Source: a bacterium
Lineage (GTDB): Bacteria > UBA3054
Direction: 5' to 3'
Assembly (NCBI GenBank): GCA_017538635.1
Contig: JAFYIM010000402.1
Coordinates: 1 to 5,655 of the forward strand
DNA length: 5,655 nucleotides
A program made the position numbers and the translations under genes. Positions within the stretch are counted from its first letter, which is position 1. Each line of letters opens with the position of its first letter. The notes beneath the pieces are model-generated. The model did no database searches. It saw only the letters and a list, made by a program, of their open reading frames with translations, and had not been told where the DNA came from. This document shows positions 1-5,655 of this stretch, piece after piece.

Positions 1-1344
1 AGCGAATGGTTGCCGCTTTGGAAAAGGCTGCTGTTCACGGATAAATTGCCAGAAGCCGTAGCCAATTGGCTGGATTTTGCAAAGTTTCCAATGGAGAATT
101 TAAAAGACAATACCGGCGTTATAAAAGAAGAACTTAAGTCAAGACTTTTGGAAAATTGCGAAAAAGAGGGACATTTTACTTTCCAAGAATTCTTAGATGC
201 TCTGATAAACGCCCCCGTTAACGAAAAGTGTTTTCAGCAAAATTATTCGGCGTCTTTTCATTCTTCCAGCAGCGCCGCTTATGAAATTCTTGATTCCATA
301 ACCTTCTACCAGATAGCGGATGCGCTGGTTTTCCTTAGTCAAACCAACGCGCTTTCAAAGGTTGCCGAAAGAGCGAGTAAAACTCTTGATTATTCAATTC
401 AGAAACGTTACGAGACCAATGATTGCGAAAAATCTGTTTACGGTTCCGAACGAGCTCCCGAGCGTTGGCAGCCATCCTTCGTTTCGCCAAGCCGATTTAC
501 ATGGGATGTTTATGAAAGAGCGCTCTTTTGCAAAGAGTATAAACAAGAGGAAGCTTTTCTGAAATATGCCTCCGAAGCGCTCGCTGAGCATCCGGACGCT
601 TTGGCTTTGCTGAAACAATATTGCATAATTCTTATCGACCAGAATAAAAAACCTGAAGTTGTTGATTTCTTAAAAAAGAATTATCCGCCGGAGAAGATAT
701 ATCATATCACTGAAGACATTGATGATTTCTATGAGATCTTTGGCTGGTTAACTTATAATCCAAGAGACGATTCTGTAGATTTAAAGTCTTTACCGGATAG
801 AGATGAGATTAGGAAAAATTGGGTTAAGACGCAATTGGAGGATAATTGTGAAAGAACTTTGAGGTTACATAACCTTAATAATGTATGGTTCAAAAATTAC
901 GACCGCGATAAGACAATTGCCATGGAAGTCGTCCAGCCTTATCTGGCGACCTTGCCCAAGCAGGATATGCTGACTTTGCGCCGGCTGGGCCAGATCTCCA
1001 AGACCAACTGGTTCAAGGCTTTCGTTAAAGAAGGTTGGGAGAAGGAGAAGAGTGTGCCATTTGCCATCGAAGAGGCCTGCCTTACGGAAGATTCCCTGGA
1101 GTTTGCCGAGTTGCTTTCCTTCATTGCCAAGGAAGGCTGTCCTATGATGGGAGACATACCATTCTTAACAAGGAAGTTAAACGATGACAGCCCGGTGTCT
1201 TGCGCTGACGATATGATGACGCTGATAGAGAAGAGCGGAATTTTGGATAACAAGTCTTATAAAGGATACTTAGATTATTTCTGCGAGTGGTGCGTAAAGA
1301 AAGGCAGAAAAGACATTGCGGACAAAATAACTTCCCTCAAGTAG
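1..1344 (+). CDS. hypothetical protein, 5' end missing (probably helical, TPR-like stretch)
   Basis: I do not recognise this gene. Its frame is open from base 1 (Ser-Glu-Trp) to the TAG at 1342-1344, so 447 codons are visible. The TTG at 10-12 could be read as a start, but the frame continues upstream of it and no ribosome binding site precedes it, so the real start probably lies before the window. No membrane segment or catalytic motif is visible. The product looks soluble, charged and largely helical, and it is rich in Trp, Tyr, Phe and Cys. The stretch at nt 541-675 (from KQEEAFLKYASEALAEHPDA onward) has the paired-helix look of a tetratricopeptide-type repeat, but no regular 34-residue series follows. 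A CxxC (CEWC) lies near the C-terminus, close to nt 1281-1292. Base composition is uneven: about one third GC over 661-900, then above 50% over 901-1140. It shares direction with gyrB but is separated from it by a terminator and a promoter, so a functional link is doubtful. That it is a real coding region is likely; its function is unknown. Confidence 0.75.
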   Translation, partial: SEWLPLWKRLLFTDKLPEAVANWLDFAKFPMENLKDNTGVIKEELKSRLLENCEKEGHFTFQEFLDALINAPVNEKCFQQNYSASFHSSSSAAYEILDSITFYQIADALVFLSQTNALSKVAERASKTLDYSIQKRYETNDCEKSVYGSERAPERWQPSFVSPSRFTWDVYERALFCKEYKQEEAFLKYASEALAEHPDALALLKQYCIILIDQNKKPEVVDFLKKNYPPEKIYHITEDIDDFYEIFGWLTYNPRDDSVDLKSLPDRDEIRKNWVKTQLEDNCERTLRLHNLNNVWFKNYDRDKTIAMEVVQPYLATLPKQDMLTLRRLGQISKTNWFKAFVKEGWEKEKSVPFAIEEACLTEDSLEFAELLSFIAKEGCPMMGDIPFLTRKLNDDSPVSCADDMMTLIEKSGILDNKSYKGYLDYFCEWCVKKGRKDIADKITSLK

Positions 1345-1476
1345 CTGTAATGGATTTCCACGAGGAGAAAGATTGGATTAAAAAAAGGAAACATATTGCA
1401 ATTTAACATCTTATAAAATAAATTGATGTGGTTTAGCAGCGCTTCGCTCGTAGGGGGAGCCGTGCTTGATTGGGAA

Positions 1477-1526
1477 GACCGCCTTTTGGGGCCTTGGAGG
1501 GCTTTAAAAGGCGGTCGGCCTTTTTT
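1477..1526 (+). terminator. intrinsic terminator after the upstream gene
   Basis: GACCGCCTTTT at 1477-1487 and AAAAGGCGGTC at 1506-1516 form a perfect 11-bp inverted repeat. The stem can be extended inward by three G.U wobbles (1488-1490 with 1503-1505) and three G-C pairs (1491-1493 with 1500-1502), leaving a 6-nt loop TTGGAG. That makes a possible 17-bp hairpin. A run of six T follows at 1521-1526, separated from the stem by GGCC. The 4-nt gap is slightly longer than ideal. No comparable T run is seen on the other strand beyond the stem, so it should act on + strand transcripts. It lies about 130 nt after the upstream stop codon and just before the gyrB promoter, so it probably insulates gyrB from read-through. 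Confidence 0.8.
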
Positions 1527-1540
1527 GAGGGGGCCGTTTT
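1516..1540 (+). terminator. possible second, weaker hairpin with U tail
   Basis: CGGCC (1516-1520) can pair with GGCCG (1532-1536) around an 11-nt loop that contains the T run of the main terminator. TTTT follows at 1537-1540. It shares base 1516 with the main stem and its T tail runs into the -35 box of the gyrB promoter. The 5-bp stem with a large loop is weak. It may be a backup terminator, an alternative fold of the same region, or chance. Confidence 0.3.
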
Positions 1541-1567
1541 GACATTTTTCGGCTCATTTGATAGAAT
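1539..1567 (+). promoter_or_regulatory. sigma70-type promoter for gyrB-gyrA
   Basis: A perfect -35 box TTGACA (1539-1544) and a good -10 box TAGAAT (1562-1567, one mismatch to TATAAT) are separated by exactly 17 bases. Transcription would start near 1574, giving a gyrB leader of about 30 nt. The stretch from the -10 box to the start codon is very AT rich, which favours strand opening. The -35 box directly abuts the upstream terminator region. No operator or riboswitch is evident in the short leader. Supercoiling-sensitive control is known for gyrase genes in other bacteria, but nothing in this sequence proves it here. Confidence 0.85.
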
Positions 1568-1593
1568 ATCTTTATATAAATAATTAACTAATA

Positions 1594-4088
<2,495 letters not shown>

Positions 4089-4090
<2 letters not shown>

Positions 4091-4094
4091 AGGA
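4089..4094 (+). promoter_or_regulatory. ribosome binding site of gyrA, overlapping the gyrB stop
   Basis: AAAGGA overlaps the last two bases of the gyrB TAA and lies 10 bases before the gyrA ATG, slightly farther than optimal. The overlap suggests that ribosomes finishing gyrB help start gyrA, which would keep subunit amounts balanced. No promoter is obvious in the 14-base gap. Confidence 0.6.
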
Positions 4095-4104
4095 TCGATA
4101 AATT

Positions 4105-5655
4105 ATGGATCAGAATCTTTATACAAGCACTGAGAAAGTCCAGCCGGTCTCCGTATCGGCCGAGATGAAAAAATCCTTCATCGATTACGCCATGAGCGTG
4201 ATCATCAGCCGCGCCCTGCCGGAAGTCAGGGACGGTTTGAAACCGGTGCACCGCCGCGTTCTTTACGCCATGTTCCGGGAAGGTTTACTGCACAACCGCA
4301 AATACTCCAAGTGCGCCGGCGTGGTCGGCGAAGTCTTGAAGAAGTATCACCCCCACGGCGATTCGGCTGTTTACGATACATTAGTGCGTATGGCGCAGCC
4401 CTGGAGCATGAGATATCCTCTGGTGGACGGGCAGGGCAACTTCGGCAGTATCGACGGCGACTCCGCCGCGGCCTACCGCTACACCGAGTGCCGCATGACG
4501 GCCCTCGCTGAGGAAATGCTGGCTGACATCGACAAGGACACCGTCGATTTCATGCCGAACTTCGACGAGACCGTGCCGGAACCGACGGTTTTGCCGACGA
4601 AAGTCCCGCAGCTTCTTTTGAACGGCACGAGCGGCATCGCGGTCGGTATGGCGACCAACGTTCCGCCCCACAACCTGGGCGAACTTTGCGACGCGCTTAT
4701 CATGTTCATCAAGAATCCGGAAGTCTCTCTGCAGGAACTTATGACCGTCCTGCCCGGGCCGGACTTCCCGACCGGCGGCATCATCTGCGGCAACAGCGAA
4801 ATAATCAACATGTACAAGACGGGCCGCGGCAGACTGAAGATCAGGGGCGCGGCAGGCGTCGAGCCCGGGAAAATGGGTAAAGACAACATCGTCATCACCG
4901 AGATACCCTACACCGTCAACAAAGCGAACCTCGTGACCTCGATCGCCGAACTGGTCAATGACAAGAAGATCACCGGCATCTCCGACCTTAGGGACGAATC
5001 CAGCAAGGAAGGCATCCGTATCGTGGTGGAACTGAAGCGCGGCGAAATACCCGACGTGGTTCTGAACCAGCTCTACAAACACACGCAGCTGCAGATGACC
5101 TTCGGCGCCATATTGATCGCCATCGAAGACGGCCAGCCCAGGACGGTCGGCCTGAAGCAGTGCCTGCACAGCTTCGTCAACCACAGGAAAGAAGTGGTGA
5201 CGAGAAGATCCGCCTTCGACCTGGCCAAAGCCGAAAAGCGCGCGCACGTCGTGGAAGGCTTCCTGAAAGCCCTGGATATGATCGACAAGGTCGTGGCTTT
5301 GATCAGAGGCAGCAAAGACAGGGAAGAAGCGAGAGTCGGCCTGATCAACAAGCTTGGCTTCACCGAGCCCCAGGCCGTCGCCATCTTAGACATGCGACTC
5401 TATCAGTTGACCGGTCTGGAACGCGGAAAGCTGGAAGACGAACTGAAAGAGCTTGAAAAAGAGATCGCCTTCTTAAAGAGCGTACTGTCCGACGAGAAAG
5501 TTCTAATAGGCCTCATCATAGACGAACTGGAAGACCTCAAGAAGCGCTACAGCGACGAACGCCGCACCGCGCTGGCGGGCTCCGCGGACGATCTCAAGAT
5601 GGAAGATCTGATCGCCAACGAGACGACCGTTATCACGGTCACGCACAGCGGATAT
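4105..5655 (+). CDS. gyrA: DNA gyrase subunit A, 3' end beyond the window
   Basis: GyrA cuts and rejoins the gate DNA through a tyrosine-phosphate link, in complex with GyrB. The frame runs 517 codons from ATG 4105 to the window edge without a stop. A TAA in the same frame at 4099-4101 makes this ATG the first possible start. The winged-helix breakage domain contains SRALPEVRDGLKPVHRR (35-51), YHPHGDSAVYD (81-91), GQGNFGSIDGDSAAAYRYTE (109-128) with catalytic Arg125-Tyr126, and LLNGTSGIAVGMATNVPPHN (171-190) with the DNA-bending Ile178. Numbering runs four ahead of E. coli. The tower domain and the coiled coil with the C-gate (roughly 370-490) follow. Ser87 and Asp91 match E. coli Ser83 and Asp87, so the known quinolone-target residues are unaltered. 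The residue before Arg125 is Tyr where E. coli has Met. The C-terminal wrapping domain and its GyrA box, which would formally separate GyrA from ParC, lie outside the window. The adjacent gyrB settles the call. Confidence 0.96.
   Translation, partial: MDQNLYTSTEKVQPVSVSAEMKKSFIDYAMSVIISRALPEVRDGLKPVHRRVLYAMFREGLLHNRKYSKCAGVVGEVLKKYHPHGDSAVYDTLVRMAQPWSMRYPLVDGQGNFGSIDGDSAAAYRYTECRMTALAEEMLADIDKDTVDFMPNFDETVPEPTVLPTKVPQLLLNGTSGIAVGMATNVPPHNLGELCDALIMFIKNPEVSLQELMTVLPGPDFPTGGIICGNSEIINMYKTGRGRLKIRGAAGVEPGKMGKDNIVITEIPYTVNKANLVTSIAELVNDKKITGISDLRDESSKEGIRIVVELKRGEIPDVVLNQLYKHTQLQMTFGAILIAIEDGQPRTVGLKQCLHSFVNHRKEVVTRRSAFDLAKAEKRAHVVEGFLKALDMIDKVVALIRGSKDREEARVGLINKLGFTEPQAVAILDMRLYQLTGLERGKLEDELKELEKEIAFLKSVLSDEKVLIGLIIDELEDLKKRYSDERRTALAGSADDLKMEDLIANETTVITVTHSGY

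Noticed and set aside
10..12. TTG as the start codon of the first gene
   Set aside because: The frame is open through bases 1-9 to the window edge and no ribosome binding site precedes it. A gene cut by the window edge is the simpler reading.
1350..1406. 18-codon mini-ORF after the first gene (MDFHEEKDWIKKRKHIAI)
   Set aside because: No ribosome binding site precedes it and it is short enough to arise by chance. It could be a decayed remnant but nothing supports that.
1396..1419. Promoter-like TTGCAA and TATAAA/TAAAAT in the AT-rich stretch upstream of the terminator
   Set aside because: The spacing is only 10-12 bases, too short for a sigma70 promoter, and no suitable -35 box lies at 16-18 bases.
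1438..1448. Small AGCG-CTT-CGCT hairpin and the adjacent GC-rich stretch as an RNA gene
   Set aside because: Four base pairs only, with no tRNA-like arms or conserved loop. It is not enough to call a structured RNA.
4351..4377. Quinolone-resistance change in GyrA
   Set aside because: The serine and aspartate equivalent to E. coli Ser83 and Asp87 are both present, so no known resistance substitution is visible there.
4381..5247. Long antisense frame (288 residues) inside gyrA
   Set aside because: It is antisense to clearly coding gyrA sequence. Its His/Val/Arg/Asp-rich composition is what the reverse strand of a GC-rich gene yields, and no separate start signals are seen.

Overview
The window is bacterial chromosomal DNA centred on the DNA gyrase operon. 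It holds the 3' part of an unrecognised gene (<1-1344), a 259-base intergenic region with a terminator hairpin and a promoter (1345-1603), a complete gyrB (1604-4090), and the 5' part of gyrA (4105 to beyond 5655). All genes are on the + strand. I did not find a new biological system. The gyrase genes look intact and conventional. The least explained element is the upstream gene.

Organism: the gyrase genes have a Gram-negative layout. GyrB is long (828 residues), with an extra segment between the TOPRIM core and the C-terminal tail. Its N-terminus (residues 28-50, [20 protein letters not shown] and following) resembles what I recall of Verrucomicrobiota/Lentisphaerota-type GyrB proteins. That placement comes from memory and is low confidence. 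The gyrase genes are roughly 55-58% GC in the lines I counted by hand. The upstream gene is lower and uneven, about one third GC over 661-900.

Layout and logic: the upstream gene reads open to the left edge, so its start lies outside the window. About 130 bases after its stop, a strong hairpin followed by a T run (1477-1526) should end its transcript. Immediately after that is a near-consensus sigma70-type promoter, TTGACA-17-TAGAAT (1539-1567). It would give gyrB a short leader of about 30 nt and a Shine-Dalgarno-like AAAGAGGT. gyrA starts 14 bases after the gyrB stop, with its ribosome binding site overlapping that stop, so the two subunits are almost certainly made from one transcript. GyrB supplies ATP hydrolysis and the Mg-binding TOPRIM site. 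GyrA supplies the DNA-cleaving tyrosine. Together they form the A2B2 enzyme that introduces negative supercoils. The window ends at GyrA residue 517, just before the DNA-wrapping C-terminal domain.
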